Shown here piece by piece: positions 1 to 5,993 of a stretch of DNA of 10,922 nucleotides. The DNA comes from Pavlovales sp. CCMP2436 (lineage: Eukaryota; Haptophyta; Pavlovophyceae; Pavlovales). The first letter of the stretch is position 1, and each line of letters begins with the position of its first letter. The position numbers and the translations under genes were made by a program. A model generated the notes under the pieces. It was not told the DNA's origin. It worked only from the letters and a program-made list of their open reading frames with translations, and made no database searches. The DNA lies in NCBI GenBank assembly GCA_026770615.1, contig MU631344.1:4775-15696 (forward strand), in the 5' to 3' direction.

Positions 1-310
1 TTTCACACCCGTATCTGCCCTATGTCGGTGTGCCACCAGGCTGCTGCTGCGCAGGCGCAGGCACAGGCGCAGGCGCAGGCGGCGCGCGACCAGGCTGCTG
101 CTGCACTGGCGGCTGCGGAGGTACAGGCGCGCCATATCACACCCGTCACTGTCTTATGCGTCGAACCCGTTTTTGCCCTATTTCACACCCGTATCTACCT
201 ATTTCACATCTCCACAGGCTGCTGCTGCACATGCCGCTGCACACCAGGCACTGCCCTATTCAGACCCGTCTCTGCCCCATTTCACACCCGTCTCTGCCCT
301 ATATCATACG
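1..310. repeat. Interspersed TTTCACACCCGT repeats
   Basis: Short units of the form TTTCACACCCGT(A/C)TCTGCC recur at about 1, 181 and 279, with variants near 135 (ATCACACCCGTCACTG) and 259 (TTCAGACCCGTCTCTG). A related piece, ACACCCGTCACTGCC, lies at about 960. They separate GC-rich blocks that encode Ala/Gln-rich peptides. The pattern is minisatellite-like and degenerate. No function can be assigned. Confidence 0.6.
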
Positions 311-440
311 CGACCATGCTGCTGCTGCACAGGCGCAGGCGCAGGCGCGGGTGGCGCGCGACCAGGCTGCTGCTGCAGCGGCTGTGCAGGTACAACCGCG
401 CCACCAGGCTGTAGAGGTGACTAAACTCACTCCTCCCGTT
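34..440 (+). pseudogene. Duplicated Ala/Gln-rich coiled-coil gene fragments
   Basis: Two similar blocks, about 34-146 and 313-440, encode Ala/Gln-rich peptides such as QAAAAQAQAQAQAQAARDQA and AAAAQAQAQARVARDQAAAA. They lie about 272 bp apart and in different frames. Both contain the core GGCGCGCGACCAGGCTGCTG. The composition (A, Q, E, R every few residues) suggests coiled coil, but it could arise simply from a GCx/CAG-type simple repeat. No start or domain fits one intact protein, so I read it as decayed, tandemly duplicated low-complexity coding DNA. It may be related to the coiled-coil piece that follows at 475-675. Confidence 0.35.
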
Positions 441-474
441 TCTACCTCCTCACTAGCGCCATGTTACTGAATAA

Positions 475-675
475 TATAACGCGCAGGCCGGCGAGATCGC
501 TAGGTTGAACGAGGAGCAGCGTCGCATCGCCCTCAAGCACGAGGCGGAGGTGCACGAGCTTCGCAAGCAGATGGCGGTGTGCGCTTTGCTTAGTTGTACA
601 GTATTTGTAAAGCTGCTCATCTGTATATTAGCCATTGTTATATTTAAAAAACCAGCGATGAAGATAACAACTATA
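475..675 (+). pseudogene. Coiled-coil plus membrane-segment fragment
   Basis: An open frame follows a TAA at 472-474 and ends in TGA at 673-675. It reads first as a charged heptad-like stretch (QAGEIARLNEEQRRIALKHE and EVHELRKQM), then as a hydrophobic segment (TVFVKLLICILAIVIF), then FKKPAMKITTI. This would be a coiled coil followed by a possible transmembrane helix. There is no ATG before the coiled coil, so it is a gene fragment, an internal exon, or chance. The hydrophobic part lies inside an AT-rich island with different base composition, so the junction near 585 may mark an insertion rather than a real protein end. Confidence 0.3.
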
Positions 676-830
676 TGAATACTGTACAAATGAGTATAAC
701 CGACTATTTAGCTAGTATTCGTAATTTAACAAATACTAGTGTGTGAGTACAAACACTAGTATTCGTAGTGTGCGAAGACAATTCAATGACAAAAATACAG
801 TGTGTGAGTACAATAGTTATACAGTATTCA
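594..830. repeat. AT-rich island with nested inverted and direct repeats
   Basis: A perfect 12-bp inverted repeat TTGTACAGTATT (594-605) pairs with AATACTGTACAA (678-689). A perfect hairpin has arms AATACTAGTGT (732-742) and ACACTAGTATT (753-763) around a 10-nt loop. AGTGTGTGAGTACAA occurs at 738-752 and again at 799-813, and ACAGTATT recurs near 821. The block is AT-rich against GC-rich surroundings. It resembles a small non-autonomous foldback or MITE remnant, but I cannot identify target duplications. Confidence 0.45.
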
Positions 831-877
831 TGAAGTTTTTTTTTCATTATTCCTTGGTATATATCACTATTTCAATC

Positions 878-950
878 GGGAGTGACGGCATCACGTGATT
901 TTCATGCGTAACACATGTGACTGTAGCTCTTTGTAAAATCCGTCACTCCC
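878..950. repeat. 11-bp inverted repeat GGGAGTGACGG/CCGTCACTCCC
   Basis: GGGAGTGACGG at 878-888 is perfectly complementary to CCGTCACTCCC at 940-950, separated by 51 bp. The interior holds smaller dyads (ATCACGTGAT at 890-899 and ACATGTGACTG). The flanks show no obvious target duplication. It could be the end pair of a 73-bp MITE or just a stem-loop. Confidence 0.45.
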
Positions 951-1043
951 TAGGTTATTTACACCCGTCACTGCCTGAGCCTTGCTTAAAATAACAGTAA
1001 CATCTTTATTGTAATGCTCGCGTCCGGACCGCGACACATAAGG

Positions 1044-1092
1044 TGGCAGCGGCAACATCAGCAGCAGCGGCAACAGCAGCAGCAGCAGCCAC
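1044..1092. repeat. CAG/CAA trinucleotide repeat
   Basis: An imperfect CAG-rich tract with CAA and CGG interruptions would encode poly-Gln in one plus frame and poly-Ala on the minus strand. It is followed by an alternating GCGCGCGCGC stretch. It lies just upstream of the first LRR pseudogene, so it might be part of its former 5' region. Nothing else is supported. Confidence 0.6.
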
Positions 1093-1138
1093 CGGCGCGC
1101 GCGCGCTCGAGGCGCTCGCCGCCGCGTAGGGCAGCCCG

Positions 1139-1429
1139 TTGCAGGAGCTACTCTCTGCAGACAACATACACTTCCGCGAACTCGAGCGCCTGGACCCGGC
1201 CGTGCTGAGAGATGGCCTGCCGCATCTGCTCGCGGTCAACGTGGCTGACCACGCTTTACCTCTGGCACAACCAGATCGGGGACGCGGGTGCGATCGCCCT
1301 CGCCAAGGCGCTCGAGGTCAACGCGTCGGCGACAACAAGATCGGGGGCGCGTCCAAGTCGGCCATCCGGACTGCCTGGCTCTCCAAGCCTGGTCGCGAGG
1401 AGTCCGAACACGAATTTTTACGAATTTGA
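1139..1429 (+). pseudogene. Leucine-rich-repeat protein, frameshifted copy 1
   Basis: LRR homology is split over two frames. One frame gives ELLSADNIHFRELERLDPAV, the next gives the canonical repeat LTTLYLWHNQIGDAGAIALA followed by KALEVNA, and the first frame resumes with GDNKIGGASKSAIRTAWLSK. At least two frame changes are needed, so this copy is broken. The repeat pattern LxxLxLxxNxIGDxGAxALAxAL is the ribonuclease-inhibitor-like LRR type, a protein-binding scaffold common in algal and protist genomes. The tail KSAIRTAWLSKPGREES recurs in three further copies downstream. Its 3' end runs into the foldback element at 1410, which supplies the stop codon. Confidence 0.65.
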
Positions 1430-1689
1430 CATTGAACATACGAATTTTTAAGAATTTGACATGGAACATACGAATTTTACGAATTTGACATGGAACATAA
1501 GAATTTTTACGAATTCGACATTGAACATACGAATTTTTACGAATTTGAAAAAATTCGTATGTTCAATGTCAAATTCGTAGAAATTCGTATTTTCCATGTC
1601 AATTTTGTAAAAATTCGTATGTTCCATGTCAAATTCGTAAAAATTCGTATGTTCAATGTCAAATTCGTAAGAATTCGTATATTCAATGA
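1410..1689. mobile_element. Foldback element built of 30-bp tandem units
   Basis: The left arm (1410-1548) holds about 4.5 copies of a 30-bp unit that begins ACGAATTTTTACGAATTTGA and ends CATTGAACAT; copies start at 1410, 1440, 1470, 1499 and 1529. The right arm (about 1551-1689) holds the reverse complement of the same units (ATTCGTATGTTCAATGTCAA and so on). The whole block is a near-perfect hairpin with arms of about 138 bp and almost no loop. T/C changes (CATTGAACAT against CATGGAACAT) are mirrored between the arms. It sits inside a repeat unit whose paralogue near 2661 lacks it. It is a foldback or long-TIR non-autonomous element with no coding capacity. Confidence 0.75.
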
Positions 1690-1694
1690 ACTGT

Positions 1695-1755
1695 ATTTAT
1701 AAATGTCGCGTGTATCTCGCATCAATCTCCGCGTTAATATTACGCATTCTCCGTA
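1695..1755. repeat. LRR-associated 3' tail, copy 1
   Basis: The tail runs from AAATGTCGCGTGTATCTCG through ATCTCCGCGTTAATATTACG to CATTCTCCGTAT. It recurs at about 2495-2528 and 2671-2734, each time after an LRR C-terminal end. It is probably the 3' untranslated or downstream part of the duplicated LRR unit. Confidence 0.65.
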
Positions 1756-1759
1756 TCTG

Positions 1760-2099
1760 TTGGGTTTGCCGATCTGGTCCTTCTCTCGACTAGTCCTTAT
1801 AGCGCTGGTCGGATCCCGAGCCTCGGGAAGCAGGTCGAAGTAGGTCTAACATCTTACATTTTAACAAGAGAAGTAACTGACGGCACGAGCCCCGAAATCC
1901 CGACGTAACAGTCTGAATCTGGCTCTGCGCCCGGACTGGTTATCAACCACTGATAGTCCAGTCAGTGTCTGCGGCCAGACCAGCACCACGCTGGATCCGT
2001 AGCCTGACACCCCCCCACGCCATCAGCGCGCGTCGAGCTGAGGCCGTGCATGATGGCGCTCACAGGCGACGGAAGACGGCGAGGGTCGTGGCCATGTCT
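1760..2099. other. No gene identified
   Basis: I see no convincing coding region or repeat family here. There is a small perfect dyad CCCGAG/CTCGGG (1815-1820 and 1822-1827). The reading frame at 1965-2507 that enters this block is open by base composition only and shows no recognisable domain until the LRR part after 2281. Confidence 0.4.
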
Positions 2100-2280
2100 C
2101 CGGTAAGCGACGAGCTTGTCCGGGACCTTCCTGCGCGCGGCTCGCACGCAGGTAGGGGCGCGCGTTCCCCGCACGCCTCGGGTCTCCGGGAAGCGGCGAG
2201 CTTACCCGGGACCTTGATGCGCGCGGGACCAGCCGGCGGCACAACACATCCGGAAAGCGGCGAGCTTACCCGGGGCCTCG
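2100..2280. repeat. Three copies of an AAGCGGCGAGCTTACCCGGG unit
   Basis: Similar blocks start at 2100, 2186 and 2250. Their common core is CCGG(T/G/A)AAGCGGCGAGCTT followed by (A/G)(C/T)CCGGG and, in the first two, ACCTT and GATGCGCGCGG-like sequence. Spacing is 86 and 64 bp. The third copy joins directly to the LRR homology at 2281. The copies may be decayed coding repeats of the same locus. Confidence 0.55.
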
Positions 2281-2490
2281 CTGACCACGCTCCGCCTAGA
2301 CGAGAACCTGATCGGCGACTCGGGCGCGCTCGGCCTCGGCAAGGCGTTCGAGGTCAACGCGCGCTGACCATGCTCTGGCTCGGCGACAGCAATCTCGGGG
2401 GCGCGTCCAAGTCGGCCATCCAGACTGCCTGGCTTTCGAAGACTCGTCGCAAGGAATCCAAACTGCGTTTTGAAACAGATTCTAAATTGC
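2281..2490 (+). pseudogene. Leucine-rich-repeat protein, frameshifted copy 2
   Basis: From 2281 one frame encodes LTTLRLDENLIGDSGALGLG then KAFEVNAR and a stop. A second frame takes over with LTMLWLGDSNLGGASKSAIQ and TAWLSKTRRKESKLRFE. One frame change at about 2360 joins the two LRRs, so this is a broken copy of the gene type seen at 1139. No ATG-led N-terminus is visible. The tail matches the other three copies and is followed by the shared 3' tail at 2495. Confidence 0.65.
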
Positions 2491-2561
2491 AGTTATCTCC
2501 GCGTTAATCTTACGCATTCTCCGTATGTAACTTATGCTAAACTTTAATTTTCAACGACGCC

Positions 2562-2672
2562 GCTGACCACGCTCTGGCAATGGGGCAACAAGTTCAGCAA
2601 GGAGTCTGAGTCGGCCATCCGGACTTCCTGGCTTTCGAAGACTGGTCGCAAAGACTCCGACATGAATATTTA
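2562..2672 (+). pseudogene. LRR C-terminal fragment, copy 3
   Basis: Encodes a single degenerate LRR with C-terminal tail, read as LTTLWQWGNKFSKESESAIR then TSWLSKTGRKDSDMNI and a stop (TAA at 2670). Only about 35 residues are related to the family, so it cannot act alone. It shows the uninterrupted state of the site where the foldback element sits in copy 1. Confidence 0.6.
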
Positions 2673-2762
2673 AATGTCGCGTGTATCTCGTAGCAATCTC
2701 CGCGTTAATATTATTATTACGCATTCTCCGTATGTAATATTAAATTGTAATTTTCAACGACG

Positions 2763-2880
2763 CCGCTGACCACGCTCTGGATATGGGGCAACACTCTTGG
2801 CAAGGAGTTTGAGTCGGCCATCCGGACTGGCTGGCTCTCCAATGCTGATCGCCAAGAGTCCGGCCTGCATTTTAAAAAAT
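2763..2880 (+). pseudogene. LRR C-terminal fragment, copy 4
   Basis: Encodes LTTLWIWGNTLGKEFESAIR then TGWLSNADRQESGLHFKKWA. It is the same terminal LRR and tail as copies 1 to 3. The frame runs on into the 62-bp repeat region before a stop. It is a decayed tandem duplicate. Confidence 0.6.
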
Positions 2881-2902
2881 GGGCAAAAAAGGTCAGCACC
2901 TT

Positions 2903-3040
2903 GCTGACAATCGGACCAGTCCATTCCAGCCGTTTTTGCCGTTTTTAGCCCACGGAAGTCCTGTGCTGACCATCGGATCAGTCCATTCCAGCCGTTTTTT
3001 TAGCCGTTTTTTAGCCCACAGAAGACTTGTTGCCGCTGAC
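2903..3040. repeat. 62-bp tandem repeat upstream of the 3091 ORF
   Basis: GCTGAC(A/C)ATCGGA(C/T)CAGTCC followed by ATTCCAGCCGTTTTT and TTTTAGCCCAC(G/A)GAAG occurs at 2903 and 2965. A partial third start (GCTGAC) is at 3035. A small dyad GTCAGCA/TGCTGAC (2892-2898 and 2902-2908) precedes it. The repeats lie just upstream of the next gene and could belong to its promoter region, but no known element is recognised. Confidence 0.55.
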
Positions 3041-3090
3041 AGAACGTGAATGAGTCAGACTGGGACAGGTCGTCCCATACCAAATTATCA

Positions 3091-3801
3091 ATGGCGGAGG
3101 CGCGCTCTGGTGCCGATTGGGAGCGTTTGCTCGGTGCGCGCGATGACGACGAGCGCACGCCCGCGCCACGCGCTACGTTCACCGGGTGGCGGCGGCGAGG
3201 CGATTGTCCAACGCCAGCGAGCGCGCCCCCACCTCCACTCACGCCTCAGGCGGCTCGCGTAATGTTCCGCAAGCGCGGCCAGCAACGGTGGAGCGCGCTC
3301 GTGTCTGCGAGCACGTTCCGCATCGCGCGCTCGATGCGAGCACATCTGGGCGATGTGCCCTGGCGGGCGTTCGTTGCTCACGTGAATAAGCACTACAAGG
3401 AGCAGTTCGTGCGCGCGTTCGAGCCGACGAGCGGCGTGATCGCGTGCGCGGGCCCGATCGAAGGCGGCCCGTGCCCTCGAGCGTTCGAGGTGCGCGTCGA
3501 AGACCCGAGAGCACGTGAGCTGCTGCAGTCGATGCATCTCGACCATACACACGACATCGACAACGTGTGCTCGGTCTGGCGAGCCTCGAGCCCACGCGCA
3601 CGTGGCGCGCGCAAATGGAGCGTCGGCGTCGAACCCGAGCGCCTCTGCCGATTGCTCTTCGGCGTCACTGCGTCGTCGAGCGGCCTCAAGCCGTGCCTAC
3701 ACTTCAGGTGCGGCTCGAGCAGGGCAGGCCACGGCGTCGTCGAGCGCTCCTGCCACTCGCCACGAGCTCACTACGCGCAGGCCATCTCGGATCTCCTCTG
3801 A
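3091..3801 (+). CDS. Unknown protein with LDHTHD / FRCG motifs, possibly HNH-like
   Basis: A 236-aa ORF ending in TGA. I chose the ATG at 3091 (MAEARSGADW); the frame is open upstream to a GTG at 3046, but that is not a likely eukaryotic start. The first ~60 residues are Pro/Arg/Ala-rich. A more ordered part follows (FRKRGQQRWSALVSASTF, WRAFVAHVNKHYKEQFVRAF), then two Cys (IACAGPIEGGPCPRAFEV), then SMHLDHTHDIDNVCSVW, LCRLLFGV and CLHFRCGSS. The combination of paired Cys, L-x-x-x-H-L-D-H-x-H-D and later Cys pairs recalls zinc-binding HNH / endonuclease VII-like nucleases, but the spacing is not classical and I do not firmly recognise the family. It may be a mobile-element-associated protein, given its position between repeats and the TV-Pol element. 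Stop usage (TGA) matches the other genes. Confidence 0.5.
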   Translation: MAEARSGADWERLLGARDDDERTPAPRATFTGWRRRGDCPTPASAPPPPLTPQAARVMFRKRGQQRWSALVSASTFRIARSMRAHLGDVPWRAFVAHVNKHYKEQFVRAFEPTSGVIACAGPIEGGPCPRAFEVRVEDPRARELLQSMHLDHTHDIDNVCSVWRASSPRARGARKWSVGVEPERLCRLLFGVTASSSGLKPCLHFRCGSSRAGHGVVERSCHSPRAHYAQAISDLL

Positions 3802-4290
3802 GCGCTACTGGCCACACCTTCTTAGCTCTGATTGATTGCCCCTCGAGAATCGAGATTGCCTCCGCGTTCTCTGCGCGATCCAGATACGAACACGTCGAGT
3901 TGAGTTGGCCAAGTGGTGCGCATGTGCCACCCACCGCCATCAACATGCCTCGTCGACCGTGTGTGGTATGCAGCGCTCGCCGGTGGTTGTCGTGCGAGTC
4001 GTGTCGCCATCGGCGGCCGTGCGCGCCAGGTTCCAGACAGCAACGCGAGCGCATCCATGGGTCTTGAAGCGCTGCCTACACAGTGCGCAGGGACCCCTTG
4101 GCGCAGATGGAGCGTCCCTTGCTAGTCTGTGCGCGCAGGAGCGGCTGCGACTGACATGCACGCGTGTACCACTAGGGCTCTAGGCACTGTCGCCGCTAGA
4201 CAGCAGGTGTGCACAGTGCAATTGTCAGAGACAGATGCTCAGCAGAGTTCCAACAGTGACACTCGCCGACATCGTCCGTTTCATAACCGT
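3802..4290. other. Spacer, possible decayed Cys-rich coding DNA
   Basis: GC-rich with several overlapping open frames but no convincing domain. One plus frame contains RPCVVCSARRWLSCESCRHR (about 3955-4015), a possible remnant of a CxxC zinc motif. It is continuous with a shadow frame of the preceding gene and has no clear start. I do not call a gene here. Confidence 0.3.
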
Positions 4291-4292
4291 CC

Positions 4293-4381
4293 GCATATGT
4301 GACATGGGCGTCACTAGCCGTCACTCGTTACACATGAGTGACATTCTAAGTTGCATGTCACATGGGTGTCACATATGATGC
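4293..4381. repeat. Hairpin-rich TGTCACAT spacer
   Basis: CATATGTGACA (4294-4304) is perfectly complementary to TGTCACATATG (4367-4377). Inside are further GTGAC/GTCAC copies: GTGACATGGGCGTCAC (4299-4314), GTCACTCGTTACACATGAGT (from 4319) and ATGTCACATGGGTGTCACAT (4355-4374). The block lies directly after the 3' end of the minus-strand HNH-like gene. It could be a terminator-like structure or an element end. Confidence 0.5.
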
Positions 4382-4386
4382 CGTAT

Positions 4387-4884
4387 TCAAGCCTCGGCGG
4401 CCTCACCCACGCCCTTGATTTGTACAGGGCGAGCCCCTCGTGCACGCTCGGCGGTGAGCGAGTTGAACGCCTCGGCGCACTGCGTAAAGGTCGAGCGGCC
4501 GTTGCGCATCGAGTTGCCTACGAGGCGCACGACGAACGCCAGGTTGCCATCCTCGTATCCCGCGGATTGGTCTATACGCACTGGCGTCGGCAGCTGCTGC
4601 TCCGAGTCGTTTGCCGGGTCGAATGCGTGCCCCGTGATCGCGCACTCGGGGTTCGTCTTGTACAGCTCGATGAAGCGCTTCTTGGAGGGCATCTCGCCGT
4701 GCATTGAAGAGAGCCCCGCGCACGACTTGCACACGGGGCATTGGCGCGCCTTGCCTCGATCGTGCAGCTCGGGCAGTCCACAATCGCGGCCTACCGCCCG
4801 CTTGATCTTCCGGTAGCAGGCCGCGCAGTACTTCTTCAGCATCACGCGCTCCGTCTCGCCGCCGCACTCGTGGCATGTAAGCAT
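4387..4884 (-). CDS. Cys-rich HNH-like endonuclease, putative
   Basis: A complete 165-aa ORF on the minus strand, ATG at 4884-4882 and TGA at 4389-4387. The N-terminus looks like a zinc ribbon: C4-x2-C7 (CHEC) and C20-x2-C23 (CAAC), then C49-x2-C52-x2-C55. Residues 81-128 (CAITGHAFDP ... VRIDQSAGYEDGNLAFV ... VGNSMRN) match the pattern C-x-x-TG ... DRIDxxxGYxxGNxxxV ... VNxMxN of HNH nucleases found in phages and large DNA viruses. Such enzymes nick or cut DNA and are frequent in mobile elements. The usual Asp before Arg-Ile-Asp is Val here (V102), and no obvious catalytic His precedes it, so activity is doubtful. It is head to head with the polymerase-helicase gene, sharing a promoter region of about 170-200 bp, which suggests both belong to one element. 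Confidence 0.55.
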   Translation of the reverse strand: MLTCHECGGETERVMLKKYCAACYRKIKRAVGRDCGLPELHDRGKARQCPVCKSCAGLSSMHGEMPSKKRFIELYKTNPECAITGHAFDPANDSEQQLPTPVRIDQSAGYEDGNLAFVVRLVGNSMRNGRSTFTQCAEAFNSLTAERARGARPVQIKGVGEAAEA

Positions 4885-5067
4885 CTCTTTCTGGCAAGGG
4901 CCTTAGAAAAAATATGCGAGCGACAATCGCCCACTGGTGAGAGCCGCCATGCGATCGCCATGTATTTTTTTAAAGCGGCGGCTTTTAAAGCGGCCTTTGA
5001 AACTTTCTGAGCCATAATTTCAGGAGATGGAAAACCTTTGAAACTTTCTGAGCCATAGTTTCAGGAG
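4885..5067. promoter_or_regulatory. Putative divergent promoter region
   Basis: This is the only spacer between the minus-strand HNH-like gene and the plus-strand polymerase gene. It contains TGTATTTTTTTAAAG (4961-4975), a TATA-like AT-rich piece, and TTTTAAAGCGGC twice (4968-4979 and 4983-4994) just before the 41-bp duplication. A bidirectional promoter is inferred from gene orientation only. Confidence 0.35.
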
Positions 5068-5075
5068 ATGGAAAA
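4994..5075. repeat. 41-bp tandem duplication
   Basis: Copy 1 is 4994-5034 and copy 2 is 5035-5075. They differ at a single base (CCATAATTTC against CCATAGTTTC). Each contains CAGGAGATGGAAAA, including an ATG (5027 and 5068). The near identity suggests a recent event. It overlaps the 5' end of the open polymerase frame and may have disturbed the gene start or promoter. Confidence 0.85.
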
Positions 5076-5993
5076 CCGAATGATCGCTCGCCCATCGTAA
5101 GCCTCACCGAGGTCGTCCGCCTCGACCGCCTCGAGTACCTCGCCGCGCACGAGGCAGGACGCGACTACACCAAGGACAACGAGCTCTGGCCCTTGCGCAA
5201 CTACGCTCGCCTCGCGCTTGAGAGGGGCGAGCGCATCGGCAAGCACGTGCACTACAACGTCAAGTACGCACACGGCCGCAAGACACCTGGCTTTGGGATA
5301 CTCTTCGGCGAAGGCGGCCTGCAGGCGATCGACGGTGAGTTGAAGCGCTTCTTGCTCGAGGGCTCACCGGCTTATGATATCGACCAGGCCAACGCGATCC
5401 CGACGCTCGTGCTCCAGGACGCGCGCAAGTACGGCAATGAGCTGCAGCAATTGGACGAGTACTGCTGCAATCGCGAGGAATGGCTCGCCAAGATTGTGCG
5501 CGATGTCCCAGGCTGCACGCGCGATGCAGCTAAGGCACTAGTGCTGCGGGTGCTCTTCGGCGGCGGGATCGCAGGATGGAAGCTCGACCACGGGCTCGAG
5601 GTGTCCGAGGACATCGAGGCGCACGAGTGTCTGACGATGCTCAGCTTGGAGATCAAGCGCTTCGTCCGCTTGTGGGGCTCGAGCGAGCTCGCAACGGACG
5701 CTCATGCTGCTTATACGTGCACGGACGCAGAGCTCATTGCTAGCGGCACGAACCCGCTGTTCCGCCGCTTCAACATCACATACCAGCACAAGGAGACGTG
5801 CGTGACGCTCATCGTCAAGGATACGCTCGCCAAAAACGGCATGGCGACGCGCGTCCTCTGCCACGACGGCCTCATCGCTGATGGAGGTGTAGATCACTCG
5901 GGCAGGCCGATCGACCGGGGCATCTGCGAAGTGCACACTCTCTTGCGCATCTGCGAGCAGGCCGTCAAGGACCAGATGGGCTACTGTGTGTAG
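5052..5993 (+). CDS. TV-Pol-type DNA polymerase domain (partial, 5' unclear)
   Basis: The frame is open from 5052 (after TGA at 5049-5051) to TAG at 5991-5993. The sequence shows the TV-Pol signature of Iyer and colleagues (transposon-viral polymerases related to superfamily A polymerases and T7-like RNA polymerases). There is a leading GFGILFGEGGLQAID, motif A YDIDQANAIPTLVL (about 5373-5414, metal-binding Asp-x-Asp), motif B KALVLRVLFGGG (about 5532-5567), and motif C CHDG (about 5859-5870). In the family this enzyme is thought to replicate the element's DNA together with a fused SF3 helicase. No in-frame ATG lies upstream of motif A; the first is near 5637, after motif B. The ATGs at 5068 and 5080 are in another frame that ends at TAA 5098. 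A frameshift, an upstream exon or pseudogenisation is therefore needed. Motif A has Ile where many relatives have His (NAIP against NxHP). The helicase continues in the same frame. Confidence 0.75.
   Translation, partial: AIVSGDGKPNDRSPIVSLTEVVRLDRLEYLAAHEAGRDYTKDNELWPLRNYARLALERGERIGKHVHYNVKYAHGRKTPGFGILFGEGGLQAIDGELKRFLLEGSPAYDIDQANAIPTLVLQDARKYGNELQQLDEYCCNREEWLAKIVRDVPGCTRDAAKALVLRVLFGGGIAGWKLDHGLEVSEDIEAHECLTMLSLEIKRFVRLWGSSELATDAHAAYTCTDAELIASGTNPLFRRFNITYQHKETCVTLIVKDTLAKNGMATRVLCHDGLIADGGVDHSGRPIDRGICEVHTLLRICEQAVKDQMGYCV

Larger units (their letters stand above)
2495..2880. repeat. Tandem 201-bp LRR-tail duplication
   Basis: Two units begin with ATCTCCGCGTTAAT at 2495 and 2696 (period 201 bp). 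Each runs through CATTCTCCGTATGTAA, an AT-rich piece, CAACGACGCCGCTGACCACG, GGGGCAACA, GTCGGCCATCCGGACT and GGCTTTCGAA or GGCTCTCCAA. They differ mainly by an ATT expansion near 2710 and point changes. This is a segmental duplication of the terminal LRR plus its 3' flank. Confidence 0.75.

Noticed and set aside
1965..2507. 180-aa plus-strand frame
   Set aside because: Most of it is low-complexity Arg/Ala/Pro translation of GC-rich repeats and has no clear domain; only the C-terminal end is real LRR homology, in a frame-shifted context.
3836..4183. 115-aa plus-strand frame after the 3091 ORF
   Set aside because: No domain or motif; begins right after the preceding stop in GC-rich DNA where several frames are open by chance.
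5372..5936. Long minus-strand open frames opposite the polymerase domain
   Set aside because: They are antisense to clearly conserved TV-Pol motifs, arise from GC-rich codon bias and show no domain of their own.
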